Shown piece after piece: positions 8,338 to 17,354 of a stretch of 39,077 bases of DNA. The DNA is from Caldivirga sp. MU80 (GTDB taxonomy: Archaea > Thermoproteota > Thermoprotei > Thermoproteales > Thermocladiaceae), in the NCBI RefSeq assembly GCF_001663375.1, contig NZ_LCTF01000026.1, positions 1 through 39,077 on the forward strand, in the 5' to 3' direction. Both the position numbers and the translations under genes were made by a program. The notes beneath the pieces were generated by a model that searched no databases, had not been told where the DNA came from, and saw only the letters and a program-made list of their open reading frames with translations. The first letter of the stretch is position 1. Each line of letters opens with the position of its first letter.

Positions 8338-9606
8338 TTAAAGTTCGAAGGCCTCCCCCGTGGTCAAGGTTACGTGTATGTTCCTTCCCTCCAGGTGCTC
8401 GCTGAGCCTTAGGGCGTTCCTTGGGCTTGAGTGGACTATCAGTATGTTTGTGCCCTCGCTGAAGTACCTTATGAAGTTGACCAGCTCCTCCAGGCCGCTG
8501 TGGGCTGAGAAGTCGAACCAGTAGACCTTTGCGTTAACCCTAATCTCCTCATTATCAACCCTAACAACACCCTTAGTGAGTAGATCATAGCCGGGGGAGT
8601 CTGGGGCCTGATAACTTGGCAGTATCACGGCGTTCCTCCTATCGCCACCAAGCCTCTTTAGGTAGTACACGGCTGCGCCACCCTTAAGCATCCCGGCTGG
8701 GGTTATTATCACGGCCTGGTCCCTTAGGGCGTTCCTCCTGAAGTAGTTACCCATAATCTCCGTGCTGTACGTCATAGCCTTAGCGTACAGGTTTGGGTCC
8801 CTTAGGAACTGGGGGTACTTGCTAATCACCCTATTAGCCACCCTGGCAAGCCCATCCACGTATATGGGCACCTCAGTCACGTCATGCTTAATTAAGGTTA
8901 GTAGAAGCTCCTGGGTCCTTCCAATGGTGAAGCTCGGTATGAGCACTGACCCACCCTCCTCAAGAGTCTCCTTAACTGCCTTAATGAACTCCTCCTCAAG
9001 TTTCTCCCTGGGTGGATGCGTACCACCGGCGTAGGTGGCCTCCATGATGACGAGGTCGATGTCCCTGGGCACGTTGTACAGGTCCGCCCCATCAAGGAGG
9101 TTGCTGGAGGCTAGGTTAAAGTCCCCGGTGAACAGTATCCTATACCCGTCAATGCTCATCAAAGTCATCACGCTGCCCGGCACGTGACCCGCGTTCAGGA
9201 ACATGAGGGAGTCGCCGTTCAACTCAACGGCCTCGTTAAAGTTAACCGGCTTGGCCTGCCTTAGGGCATTCCTAATCTCCTCCTCCTCGTAGGGTAGGTA
9301 GTAGCCGCTCAGCTTAACCGCATCCCTAAACATCAACTCAGCCAACTCAGCTGTTAGGGGGGTTGTGTATAGCGGTGGGCTTGAGCTCACGTAGAGCCCG
9401 GGCAATGCGCCGCAGTGGTCCAGGTGGGCGTGGCTTAGGACTACAGCGGTCAGGTCCCTTGGCCTAACGTGGAGTGGGAAGATTGGCCTACCCTCCTCGT
9501 CGAAGTTAACCCCGTAGTCAAGCAGCACCGTGTTCCTAGAGCCCCTAACAAGTATCGCCATCCTACCAACCTCACCACCACCTCCAAGAACCTCAACAGT
9601 AACCAT
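8338..9606 (-). CDS. Beta-CASP metallo-beta-lactamase ribonuclease (aCPSF2-like)
   Basis: This 422-residue protein has the zinc-binding motif HAHLDH at residues 59-64. FLNAGHVPGS and FTGDFNL (further metal ligands) follow. The beta-CASP insert includes SFTIGRTQELL and later AMTYSTEIM, and the C-terminus has FSAHSG and IVHSSPRNAL, which carry the last histidines. It lacks KH domains and has the length of the short archaeal CPSF/Ysh1-like group (aCPSF2) rather than aCPSF1. Such enzymes are RNA endonucleases or 5'-3' exonucleases in RNA turnover. The start is ATG 9606. The gene is convergent with tRNA-Arg, whose end is 33 bp from its stop codon. Confidence 0.9.
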   Translation of the reverse strand: MVTVEVLGGGGEVGRMAILVRGSRNTVLLDYGVNFDEEGRPIFPLHVRPRDLTAVVLSHAHLDHCGALPGLYVSSSPPLYTTPLTAELAELMFRDAVKLSGYYLPYEEEEIRNALRQAKPVNFNEAVELNGDSLMFLNAGHVPGSVMTLMSIDGYRILFTGDFNLASSNLLDGADLYNVPRDIDLVIMEATYAGGTHPPREKLEEEFIKAVKETLEEGGSVLIPSFTIGRTQELLLTLIKHDVTEVPIYVDGLARVANRVISKYPQFLRDPNLYAKAMTYSTEIMGNYFRRNALRDQAVIITPAGMLKGGAAVYYLKRLGGDRRNAVILPSYQAPDSPGYDLLTKGVVRVDNEEIRVNAKVYWFDFSAHSGLEELVNFIRYFSEGTNILIVHSSPRNALRLSEHLEGRNIHVTLTTGEAFEL

Positions 9607-9716
9607 GACGTTAACCTACCTCGGGTTGCCCAGGCTTAAATTGAATTATTAAACTTTCTCAGCTGAGCCAAGCCAATGAATGAATCCTTTAAAGCCTAGG
9701 CCACGGTTAATTAAAT

Positions 9717-10658
9717 ATGGTTAATAAATGGACATGGGTGACGTTGGGGGTAGCCGTAATAGCCCTAGCCTCAGTGGCATTTATGCTAACTACCCACCAC
9801 CCAGCCTCAACAGGACCCACTACAGGTAAGGCAAAGCTGGTACTGTGGATTGTGCCCTGGGGTGCTGGGAACTTCACAGTGCCTAATTGGGCGACACCTG
9901 GTGTTGTCCTAGCCTACCAGTGTAATGACCCTGGGGCATCCATGCCGTGGATAAACTGGGCCATGTACCTTATCCAGCAGTACGTCAATGAGGATAGGCC
10001 GGTATTCATAAACATATTCTGCGAAATCTACCAACCATCATACCAGTGGAGGGGGACGCTGAACTACATTGAACTACCCCAGTTCATCATCAATGATTTG
10101 AAGAGGATTGACCCAACGGGCAAAGGGCTTTACATAGGCTTCAGTGAGGAGGCTGCATGCGTTGCCAACTCCACCTGCAGAGCAAGCATGGTTAAGATAT
10201 ACGGCGAGTTGAGGGAGCAATTCCCCCAGGCCGGCTTATTCTACTACGCCAGTGACGGGGAATCAGCCGATAACGTGCTTGCCCTGGCTAGGGAGGCTAA
10301 CCTAACCCTGGTCGGCTACGACATCTGGGACTACAGGTACGTTAACCACACCGTTGAGGTGCCAGACTACCTAATGAGCAACCTAAAGACGATTAAGGAC
10401 GCCGGTTTCAACCTCCTCGTCGGTGAGGTTGGGTTCAGGTACTGCGACGAGTACGCCTACATTGAACCAGCCAGCTGGACCAGGAAGCCCACCTGGAACT
10501 GCACCGCACCGGCAGTCTACATGAATCAGGTGCTTGGCGAGTTAACAAGCCAACTACACCCGGTTTACATAGGCATTTGGGCTTGGAATGACCCAACCTT
10601 CGGCGTAATATTTAATCCTTACCTAATGAGTGCCCTTGAGAATTACACTAAGGGTTAG
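9717..10658 (+). CDS. Exported or membrane-anchored protein, TIM-barrel/glycoside hydrolase-like
   Basis: The 313-residue product starts with a charged MVNKW segment and a hydrophobic helix (residues 5-23), then a short Ser/Thr/Pro linker, so it is probably outside the cell and anchored at its N-terminus. The rest alternates strands and helices: LVLWIVPWG, PVFINIFCEIYQP, GLYIGFSEEA, LTLVGYDIWDY, LLVGEVGFRY, YIGIWAWND. This looks like a TIM barrel of the glycoside hydrolase clans, with FSEEA and GEVGF as candidate acidic active-site strands. I cannot name the family. ATG 9717 lies about 25 bp after a CCTTTAAAGCC promoter box (9686-9696). Its end overlaps the convergent Taw1 gene by 11 bp. A GH15-like enzyme is encoded 2 kb away. 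Confidence 0.6.
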   Translation: MVNKWTWVTLGVAVIALASVAFMLTTHHPASTGPTTGKAKLVLWIVPWGAGNFTVPNWATPGVVLAYQCNDPGASMPWINWAMYLIQQYVNEDRPVFINIFCEIYQPSYQWRGTLNYIELPQFIINDLKRIDPTGKGLYIGFSEEAACVANSTCRASMVKIYGELREQFPQAGLFYYASDGESADNVLALAREANLTLVGYDIWDYRYVNHTVEVPDYLMSNLKTIKDAGFNLLVGEVGFRYCDEYAYIEPASWTRKPTWNCTAPAVYMNQVLGELTSQLHPVYIGIWAWNDPTFGVIFNPYLMSALENYTKG

Positions 10659-11715
10659 TGGGCTTCTCAATCCACCTATCAACGTACCTCTTCATGTTCT
10701 GGAGCACGGTTATCCTTGAGTTGGGGTCCTCATCCATGAACACGTAGTCCATACCCTTATCCCTCAATGCCTTAAGCAGCATCATGCTCCACTCCCTAAC
10801 CTCACTATGCCTAAGCATGTTGTCCTTGGTCAGCTTATAGACCGAGTGACCAAGGTTCATGTAGGACTTGGGCTCTATGAAGTGTGGGTTCCCAATGCCC
10901 AAAACCTCGGCGAACTGGGGAATTAAATCCTCCATGGTGTTCCAACCCCTAATCAACGTGATCCTAACCACAGTCCTGGTGGGTATCTTTGAGAGGAGTT
11001 CAAGGCTCCTCAAAACCCTCTCCCAGGCATCATCCCTATGGATAACTGGGTTAGCTATCTTATAGAACAACTCCCTATTGGGGGCATTTAGGCTTAGGTA
11101 AAGCTGGGTGGGTAGGGCATTCTCCCTCCAGAGCCTCTCAATCATCTCAGGGTATAGGCCATTGGTGACGAGGAAAACTGACTTCGTGTTGGGCAGGGCC
11201 TTAATGGCCTTAATTAACTCAGGGAGCCTGGGGTACATGGTCGGCTCCCCGGATAGCGATATGGCCCAGTGGGTTGGTTGAAGGGCCTCGAGAACCTTCC
11301 CCCTACTACTCCTACTATGCCCAAAGTAACCCGAGAGGAGCCTCCTCCTCTCCTTTAATACGCCGTTTATGAGCTCCTCAGGGCTCATAACCTCACCGTA
11401 ACCAGGCTCGTATGGGTCGAAGGACTCGGAGGGCCTCCAGCAGTAGATACACTTGTTACTGCACATCATGCCCACAGGCCCCATCTCAACACACCTATGC
11501 GAACCACCCACTGGGGCACCGTAGAACTTAACCTTATAGCAACTGGGCCCACCCGTCAGTGCACTCTTAGTCCAGTGGCAAAGCTCAACCGTGGCGTGTC
11601 CATAAACCCCGTAGTGAGCCTTCTTAAGTGTAGCCAATGCATCACGGCTAATCACAATTCTCCCATCGGCAAACTCATGATACCTCAACGTAACCTTAAC
11701 CCTAGATTCACCCAC
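10648..11715 (-). CDS. taw1: tRNA 4-demethylwyosine synthase Taw1 (TYW1)
   Basis: This 355-residue radical SAM enzyme makes the tricyclic ring of wyosine at G37 of tRNA-Phe from N1-methylguanosine and pyruvate. The motif CSNKCIYCW gives cluster ligands C85, C89 and C92. Three further cysteines before it (C46, C59, C75) fit the second [4Fe-4S] cluster that is characteristic of this family. SLSGEPTMYPRLPELI and FLVTNG follow, as in TYW1. Length and motif order are those of the archaeal stand-alone enzyme, which lacks the flavodoxin domain found in eukaryotes. The gene has its own promoter region at about 11720-11750. Confidence 0.93.
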   Translation of the reverse strand: MGESRVKVTLRYHEFADGRIVISRDALATLKKAHYGVYGHATVELCHWTKSALTGGPSCYKVKFYGAPVGGSHRCVEMGPVGMMCSNKCIYCWRPSESFDPYEPGYGEVMSPEELINGVLKERRRLLSGYFGHSRSSRGKVLEALQPTHWAISLSGEPTMYPRLPELIKAIKALPNTKSVFLVTNGLYPEMIERLWRENALPTQLYLSLNAPNRELFYKIANPVIHRDDAWERVLRSLELLSKIPTRTVVRITLIRGWNTMEDLIPQFAEVLGIGNPHFIEPKSYMNLGHSVYKLTKDNMLRHSEVREWSMMLLKALRDKGMDYVFMDEDPNSRITVLQNMKRYVDRWIEKPTNP

Positions 11716-11859
11716 AGGGGCTAAGCCTTAAAGCCAGTTATAAAGATTTCACGGACACGTAAACCGACCCAAACGCCCACCAGTGAAGCTAATGATCCGG
11801 CGGCAAGGCGCAACCCACCCGGCAATAACCATAAACCTCAACAAACACCAGTAAAACCG

Positions 11860-12014
11860 TTAGGTGGGAAACGCAGGGAGGTATTTGTCCTCATCAATAC
11901 CCTCGTATATCCTCTCCTCAAGCCCTCTTAACTGCCTCTTGGTCTCCTCAATTTCCAGGTGGTGGGGGATACCCGTACCTCCTCAACGTAATATTTGCAC
12001 CTAACCTCCTCAAG
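11860..12014 (-). pseudogene. Detached 3' part of the 12015-12476 gene (stop codon plus frameshift)
   Basis: Past the TAG at 12015-12017, the same frame keeps reading sensible, charged sequence (LEEVRCKYYVEEVRVS). It then loses sense exactly at a run of five C on the minus strand (11964-11968). Adding one C there restores a frame reading HHLEIEETKRQLRGLEER and ending in TAA at 11860. This segment has no start codon of its own. The simplest reading is a gene of about 205 codons damaged by one nonsense change and one single-base deletion, unless these are sequence errors. Bases 11716-11859 hold nothing I recognise. Confidence 0.55.
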
Positions 12015-12476
12015 CTACTCAGGCTTACTTCTCCTTAGGTAATCCTCGGCGACCCTAGTCAAATACTCAATGTAGTCATTTATCCATGAGGATACGTTGT
12101 CAATGCACTTAACTAGTTCCTCCTTCTTACACTCAATCTCCAGGTTATAATCCACTGGTATTGAACCTGAGTCGTAGATTACACTAGCCTTTCCATAATT
12201 AATGGTAGCCTCAATTACTGCATCGTACCCATCATTATCCTCCGTAATCCTGTTCACGATTAATGGTGGGAAGCCAACTACGTTTAGGTACACTGGCACC
12301 AAGTCCCCAAAGTATTCCGCCACATCCAAGTCCCTCGCCGAGACCGTGGCTGTACCCCACTCATACTCCTTGGCATAACACTCAGCCTCAACGTAGTAGG
12401 GTATGTCAAGCTCCCTGCCAAACTCGTCATAATACTCCTCCTCAGTACATTGAATCCTCCTGAAACCCCTAAGCAC
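12015..12476 (-). CDS. Hypothetical acidic protein, probably truncated
   Basis: The 153-residue frame starts at GTG 12476. It is strongly acidic (many Glu/Asp) with runs such as CTEEEYYDEFGRELD and several cysteines, and I see no known domain. A TATA-like element (12499-12507) is about 27 bp upstream, so the mRNA would be leaderless. A perfect palindrome lies between this element and the start. The TAG that ends the frame is probably secondary, because coding-like sequence continues behind it (see 11860-12014). The remaining 153 residues could still fold. Confidence 0.5.
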   Translation of the reverse strand: MLRGFRRIQCTEEEYYDEFGRELDIPYYVEAECYAKEYEWGTATVSARDLDVAEYFGDLVPVYLNVVGFPPLIVNRITEDNDGYDAVIEATINYGKASVIYDSGSIPVDYNLEIECKKEELVKCIDNVSSWINDYIEYLTRVAEDYLRRSKPE

Positions 12477-12483
12477 TGTTGCT

Positions 12484-12500
12484 TAGAGGTACTACCTCTA
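12484..12500. promoter_or_regulatory. 17-bp perfect palindrome in the 12476 promoter (operator candidate)
   Basis: TAGAGGTA-C-TACCTCTA is an exact inverted repeat around one central base. It sits between the TATA-like element (12499-12507) and the GTG at 12476, that is about -8 to -24 of a leaderless transcript. A bound repressor there would block RNA polymerase. It is 110 bp from the next gene on the other side. Confidence 0.5.
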
Positions 12501-12609
12501 TTTTATCTTTATCTATAGCCCGGCTAATTGGTTAACAGCATTACCGTAAATCGCCGTTACGACGTGTAAATTGCGAATTTTTATTAAGGCATGGGTAGTT
12601 ATCGGCGTT

Positions 12610-14493
12610 ATGGTGAGTTGGGGTAGGGTGTCCTTAGCTGTGGTTGTAGTTGCCTTGGCGATCATCACTTTAATGACTATCATCATTCACCTTAAGCCCC
12701 ATGCCTCAACGGTAGGCATTAGGTTAAGTGGCGGCTGCGCCGTTAATAGTGTTGCTAGCCCGGTGTTGCCCTATGCGGTGCCGCCATCCCCATCATACAT
12801 GCTCCTCAGTAACTGGGTTAACATGAGTATCCTGGTGTCGACCGGTTTCCCAATATTTGGGTTAAGCAAAAGTGGTGCGTTGGTAACCATGCCAACGTCC
12901 ATAAGGTGGCTTTTGGTTGGTGGAGTTGGCCTAGTTAACGTTAGCCTATATGTGGATAACATAGGCAGCGTCCGTGAGTCCTACTTGACTTTGAACAACA
13001 CGCTGATTGTTAATGGGACTAATGGGTGGCTGGAGTTCATGGTACCCCCCTACAGTGGGTTAATCTTCATAATACAGAACTCAAAAGTACCATTAACCTA
13101 CGTAATTGAGGTCTCTGGGAACTACACATACAGCCCCACCAGCGGTGGTGTTGCCATAATCGGCGAGCCCAACATAACAGTCTACTCACCCAACTCATCA
13201 ATAGCGGTATCAACGGTGGGTAAGGTTGTGCAGGTGGTGGTTAAGAGCACTGGGTTCAACTACCTTGAATTAGCCGTCGACGTCAGGCCAATTAGCCTAA
13301 CGCAGGCCTTAGCGATTAACAGTAAGAGGGTTGAGACGTGGTTATTGGAGTCCAGGAAACCTAACCTAGGGGGGTGTCTACTGGGTGAGTACTACCTAAG
13401 CCTCCTCCTAATTAAGGACAGTCAAAACCCGTTAACGGGTGGTTTCGCAGCCTCACCTGAGCCAATATACCTATACACGTGGGTTAGGGACTCATCATTC
13501 GACGCCATGGCGCTTCAGGGGGCTGGGCATTATGAGTCTGCCGCCAGGTATTGGCTGTGGATGGCTGAGGCCCAGAATTCCAGTGGGGTGTGGTTCACCA
13601 GGTACAGCTTCTTCAATGGCAAACCTGATTATAGCTATGGCATACCCGAGTACGATAGCATTGGGCTGTTTCAAATAGGAGTCTACCAATATTACCAGTT
13701 AACCCACAACAAAACCCTCATAATGCAGCTACTACCGGCGTTGAACAAATCCCTGAGTTGGGAGTACGGGAGGATAATGTCCAGTGGCCTAATACCCCAG
13801 GACCTCAGCATCTGGGAGGACCTGTACGCCTACAACTTCTGGACCCAGGCAATGGACCTTGACGGCCTATTGGCCTCCTATAGGCTTTACGGTGAGCTAG
13901 GCCTTAACAACACCTGGATATTGGGCATGATTAATAGGCTTAATGGCACGCTGCAAGGGTACTTCTACATAGGTGGCTGCTACGTTAGGGCGTTGAGGCC
14001 CAGTGAGGTGTTTTACGAAGGTAAGACCCAGGTTACACTGGCGCCGGTTAGCACCACCTACGATTCATCAGTGATACTACCCATAGACTACGGTTTAATC
14101 AACCCGTTAAGCAGTAGAGCCATTAACGCCGTTGACTGCGTAATCAATAACCTGTGGGATAGTAGGGTTGGTGGGTTAGCTAGGTACAGTGGTGACATCT
14201 ACCACTACGCCGCCTACCTTTACGATAGCAGCGGCGAGGAGCCCCCATGGGTCATAACCACGCTTTTCCTAGCCCTATACTACGAGGAGGTCGGTAACTA
14301 CACGGCTGCCTTAAACATACTCAACTGGGCTGTGAACCACTCCGAATACGGTCTACTACCCGAGGCCATAGATCCTAACTACGGTAACCCACTTCCATCA
14401 ACATCACCACTGGTTTGGTCAGCTTCAATGTACGTGATAGGTGTGCTTGGTTACAACCAAAGCGGAGTCTATGACCTAATACCTCCTGGATAG
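12610..14493 (+). CDS. Secreted glycoside hydrolase family 15 (glucoamylase-like)
   Basis: The frame is open from a TTG at 12571, but a TTTTTATTAAGG promoter box (12578-12589) lies inside that extension, so ATG 12610 is the likely start (627 residues). A signal or anchor helix covers residues 7-28. Residues 40-260 form a beta-rich N-terminal domain, as in prokaryotic GH15. The (alpha/alpha)6 domain follows with [11 protein letters not shown] (R293, D294), the acid motif SIWEDLY (E403) and the base motif LLPEAID (E585), then [10 protein letters not shown]15 enzymes release glucose from starch-like polymers or from trehalose. There are many N-glycosylation sequons (NxS/T), as expected for an exported archaeal protein. 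Its 3' end overlaps the convergent ProRS gene by 18 bp. Confidence 0.85.
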   Translation: MVSWGRVSLAVVVVALAIITLMTIIIHLKPHASTVGIRLSGGCAVNSVASPVLPYAVPPSPSYMLLSNWVNMSILVSTGFPIFGLSKSGALVTMPTSIRWLLVGGVGLVNVSLYVDNIGSVRESYLTLNNTLIVNGTNGWLEFMVPPYSGLIFIIQNSKVPLTYVIEVSGNYTYSPTSGGVAIIGEPNITVYSPNSSIAVSTVGKVVQVVVKSTGFNYLELAVDVRPISLTQALAINSKRVETWLLESRKPNLGGCLLGEYYLSLLLIKDSQNPLTGGFAASPEPIYLYTWVRDSSFDAMALQGAGHYESAARYWLWMAEAQNSSGVWFTRYSFFNGKPDYSYGIPEYDSIGLFQIGVYQYYQLTHNKTLIMQLLPALNKSLSWEYGRIMSSGLIPQDLSIWEDLYAYNFWTQAMDLDGLLASYRLYGELGLNNTWILGMINRLNGTLQGYFYIGGCYVRALRPSEVFYEGKTQVTLAPVSTTYDSSVILPIDYGLINPLSSRAINAVDCVINNLWDSRVGGLARYSGDIYHYAAYLYDSSGEEPPWVITTLFLALYYEEVGNYTAALNILNWAVNHSEYGLLPEAIDPNYGNPLPSTSPLVWSASMYVIGVLGYNQSGVYDLIPPG

Positions 14494-15942
14494 CCTCAAC
14501 CAAGCCTCAGCCTTCCTGTCACTGCAGGCTAGGTCCCTTAAGTCACTTGGCTTCTCATCACTATCCATCGGTGTCCCTAATGCATCAGCCTCAGTCAACT
14601 CCATTATCCTCTTCCCACACCCCTCGTCACCACTCCACGGGACCTCCACCACGTTACCTTCGTTTAGGAGTCTCTTAACCTCATCAATGTTGTTGCTCCT
14701 CTTAACATGGCTCCTTAACCATTCCCAAGCTGTCTTACGCATGTTATCCTCGATGAGCCTCATCAACTCCTCAACCGCCTCAACCACACTGCCCCTTGGT
14801 GCCGTGTACTTCTCGAAGGTGTCTCTCCTTGTTAATGTGACAGTATTGTCCTTAACGTCGCCTGGACCCACCTCAAGCCTAATGGGCACCCCCTTAAGCT
14901 CCCAGTAGTAGTACTTCCAGCCAGGTGTCTTATCCCTTCTATCGTCAACGTGAACCCTCACCCCAGCCCTAGCCAACTCGCCACTAACCTCCTTAACGTA
15001 GCTCAATATACCCTGGTCCTCACCGTACATTATGGGTATGGCTACGACCTGAATTGGAGCATACCTAGGCGGCAGCAGCATACCCCTGTCGTCACCGTGG
15101 ATGGCTATCATGGACGCTATGACCCTCTCTGATATTCCATAACTGGTCGTGTGGACGTAATGCATCTTACCATCCTTACCAAGGTACTCAACATCGAAGA
15201 CTCTTGAGAAGTTTTCACCGAGGTAGTGGACTGTGCCTATCTGCATTGTCTTGCCGTCCGGCATTAACGTGTCGAAGGCTATCGTGTACACGGCCCCAGC
15301 GAACTTATCCCACTCAGTCCTCCTGCTTATTAGGTAGGGTATGCATAACTCGTCGAATATCCTCCTATATATGCCCACAGCCTCCCTAACCTGCCTCTCA
15401 GCATCCTCCCTATCCGCATGGGCAGTGTGGGCTTCCTTAAACATTGATATTTCCCTAACCCTAATCATTGGGTGTGTCATCTTTGTCTCAGCCCTAAAGA
15501 CGCTCACGATTTGATACACCCTGAAGGGTAGGTCCGTGTGGTCCCTTATCCAAAGCTTAAACATGGGCATTATGGCGGTTTCGCTCGTTGGCCTTAGTAT
15601 TAGGCGCTCCTCACCGCTCATGCCCTTACTAACCCAGAAAACCTCATTCTCAAACCCCCTAATGTGTTCGCTTTCCTTTGAGAAGAACTCGTAGGGTATG
15701 AAGACTGGGAACAGCACCTCCTGGTGCCCAGACTCATCATGCAGCCTGCGTATTAGTGACTCCACGTTACGCCTAATGGCCACCCCGTAGGGTCTCCAAA
15801 CGTATGCACCCTTAACGGGGTACCTGTAGTCGTAGACGTCCGCATCAATGATAACCTTATTGAACCACTCTATGAACGAAGCCCACCTACTCCTAGGCCT
15901 TCCCTGGGGCCCCCTGATTAACTTAAGGCCTGGTGTGGCAAT
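14476..15942 (-). CDS. proS: Prolyl-tRNA synthetase, archaeal/eukaryal type
   Basis: Class II synthetase motifs are clear: motif 2 [20 protein letters not shown], motif 3 around [13 protein letters not shown], the anticodon domain with [11 protein letters not shown], the C-terminal zinc-like region ([24 protein letters not shown]) and the terminal tyrosine typical of this type. The longest conventional frame starts at GTG 15783. However, homology-like sequence continues upstream in frame: [20 protein letters not shown] and then [13 protein letters not shown] are standard ProRS N-terminal blocks. Upstream of them no ATG, GTG or TTG is in frame before a stop at about 15957. A TATA box (15972-15979) predicts a transcript start near 15945-15950, so I place the start at ATT 15942, as a guess. 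The start could be another rare codon, or a frameshift hides the true one. Confidence 0.9.
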   Translation of the reverse strand: MATPGLKLIRGPQGRPRSRWASFIEWFNKVIIDADVYDYRYPVKGAYVWRPYGVAIRRNVESLIRRLHDESGHQEVLFPVFIPYEFFSKESEHIRGFENEVFWVSKGMSGEERLILRPTSETAIMPMFKLWIRDHTDLPFRVYQIVSVFRAETKMTHPMIRVREISMFKEAHTAHADREDAERQVREAVGIYRRIFDELCIPYLISRRTEWDKFAGAVYTIAFDTLMPDGKTMQIGTVHYLGENFSRVFDVEYLGKDGKMHYVHTTSYGISERVIASMIAIHGDDRGMLLPPRYAPIQVVAIPIMYGEDQGILSYVKEVSGELARAGVRVHVDDRRDKTPGWKYYYWELKGVPIRLEVGPGDVKDNTVTLTRRDTFEKYTAPRGSVVEAVEELMRLIEDNMRKTAWEWLRSHVKRSNNIDEVKRLLNEGNVVEVPWSGDEGCGKRIMELTEADALGTPMDSDEKPSDLRDLACSDRKAEAWLRLSRRY

Positions 15943-15971
15943 ACTAACCCCCTAAGGCCCTTTGTCTAAGG

Positions 15972-15979
15972 TTTTATAA
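15972..15979 (-). promoter_or_regulatory. TATA box of the proS gene
   Basis: TTATAAAA (minus strand) lies 30-37 bp upstream of the proposed ATT start at 15942, and nearly 190 bp before the first GTG at 15783. Its position supports an N-terminal extension of ProRS rather than a GTG start. Confidence 0.5.
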
Positions 15980-15986
15980 CTGTATC

Positions 15987-16679
15987 TTAATGGCCACCGT
16001 TGGGCTCGCCCTCCCTTGCCCTGCTCACGTTGATGATTTTGCCTATAGTTAGGTCCGGGTAGTACCTCCTTATGAACCAGAAGGAGTTGACCACAGGGTA
16101 GTTATAGGACCCATCATCCTCCACCAGGTCCACTTCACCAATCCTCCAAAGGTACGTTAAGTAATCTGAGTAAACCCTCCTGGCCTCAATCATCTCCATG
16201 GCTGCTGGGTATTCGTTGACAAAGATTTGGCTGGCTAAGTTGGGGTCAGTGCTCAGCTTAATTAATAACCCGTTGCTTAACCCCTCCTTAACCACTGGGC
16301 ATATTGTTGATGCAGCGTACTTAACCTCAAAGGTCAAGGTTCTGCTTAACCTATCTAAGGAGTACCTTATTATCCTGGGTAGGTATGGGTATGCGCGGCA
16401 TGTTAATGGCTTATACTTGTCGTGGACCATGCACTTGTTGTTTCTCAGGAATGGGCACTCGTTATGTTCATTGAGTAGCATTAGGTATGAGAGGGCTAGG
16501 GTTACCTTATTGTTAAGGTCAACTATTGTGTAACCAACCTTAAACTTAACCTCTACCCCAAGCTCCTCGGCCTCATCCAGTATCAGGTAGACCTCGTGTG
16601 GTAGTACTGTCACTGGGCTTAACCTGCAGCATAGGCCGCAGTTGGGCATGCACCTGAACGTAAACGGCACAGTGACCAC
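15987..16679 (-). CDS. YkgJ-family cysteine cluster protein
   Basis: The 230-residue protein has an N-terminal cysteine motif C10-x3-C14-x2-C17-C18 and a second set NECPFLRNNKC...LTCRAYP. This is the CxxxCxxCC/C.C.C pattern of the YkgJ (UPF0153) family, thought to bind iron-sulfur or zinc. Members are of unknown function and some are linked to flagellar or modification genes. The start is GTG 16679, with GTG at residue 4 as an alternative; TATA-like CATTATAAGG lies only about 8-18 bp upstream and CTATTTAAACC about 20-30 bp upstream, which favours the second. The gene is upstream of proS on the same strand, but proS has its own promoter. Confidence 0.75.
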   Translation of the reverse strand: MVTVPFTFRCMPNCGLCCRLSPVTVLPHEVYLILDEAEELGVEVKFKVGYTIVDLNNKVTLALSYLMLLNEHNECPFLRNNKCMVHDKYKPLTCRAYPYLPRIIRYSLDRLSRTLTFEVKYAASTICPVVKEGLSNGLLIKLSTDPNLASQIFVNEYPAAMEMIEARRVYSDYLTYLWRIGEVDLVEDDGSYNYPVVNSFWFIRRYYPDLTIGKIINVSRAREGEPNGGH

Positions 16680-16715
16680 TGCCTTATAATGGGGTTTAAA
16701 TAGGATTTTTAACTC

Positions 16716-17354
16716 CTACTCCTCCCTTGTATAGTGTATAACAACCTCCCTACCGCACTCGCACAGGTACCACCTGGTGGGTTTAAACCTGGGTGATTGA
16801 TTTAGCCTCAGTGGGTCACCCTCAATTAGGCTCGTCCCCCTACCCATCATGAACGGCGCCACGGTTAACCGAACCTCATCCACCAGGTTCTTCGTGAAGA
16901 ATTGCCAAAACACCACACCACCCCCCTCAACCAGAACCTTCCTAATACCCCTCTCGCCAAGTTTACCCAGCAACGCCTCAATGTCAACTTGACCATTAAA
17001 CTCCATAACCTCTATGCCGGCCTTCTTGGCCAGTTCAATCTTAGACCTTGGGGCCTTCTCAGTCACAGCCACTAACGCCGGTGCTGGTGAGGCGAAGAAC
17101 TTGGACTCCAGGGGGACCCTAAAGGCACCATCTATAAGTACCCTGAGTATCTGCTTACCTGACTTAGGCGTGTACGTGCCATCAACATCAATCACGGTTT
17201 GGGCACCAACTATTGTTGCATCAACCTCATCCCTAGCCTTAAATAACCTCTCAAGGTCATACCTACAGGTGAACCTAGTCCTCACGTACGGGTTTGCTAT
17301 TTTCCCATCCATTGTTATTGATGCTATGGCTATTACGTAGGGTTTCACATTCAT
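16716..17354 (-). CDS. 2,5-diamino-6-(ribosylamino)pyrimidinone 5'-phosphate reductase (RibD C-terminal domain family)
   Basis: The 212-residue protein matches the stand-alone archaeal RibD-C/Rib7 reductase of riboflavin synthesis. It starts with VIAIASITMDGKIA, continues with DATIVGAQTV, LRVLIDGAFRVP and the NADPH-binding block RKVLVEGGG, and ends with LVDEVRLTVAPFMMGRG. The ATG at 17354 is fixed by these conserved first residues. The gene starts inside the end of the upstream dephospho-CoA kinase-like gene, overlapping it by 80 bp in another frame, so the two are probably translated from one mRNA. It feeds the FAD/FMN pathway. Confidence 0.9.
   Translation of the reverse strand: MNVKPYVIAIASITMDGKIANPYVRTRFTCRYDLERLFKARDEVDATIVGAQTVIDVDGTYTPKSGKQILRVLIDGAFRVPLESKFFASPAPALVAVTEKAPRSKIELAKKAGIEVMEFNGQVDIEALLGKLGERGIRKVLVEGGGVVFWQFFTKNLVDEVRLTVAPFMMGRGTSLIEGDPLRLNQSPRFKPTRWYLCECGREVVIHYTREE

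Noticed and set aside
12015-12017. TAG read as pyrrolysine or readthrough
   Set aside because: A frameshift follows about 45 bases later, and no pyrrolysine system is expected in Thermoproteales; decay or error is simpler.
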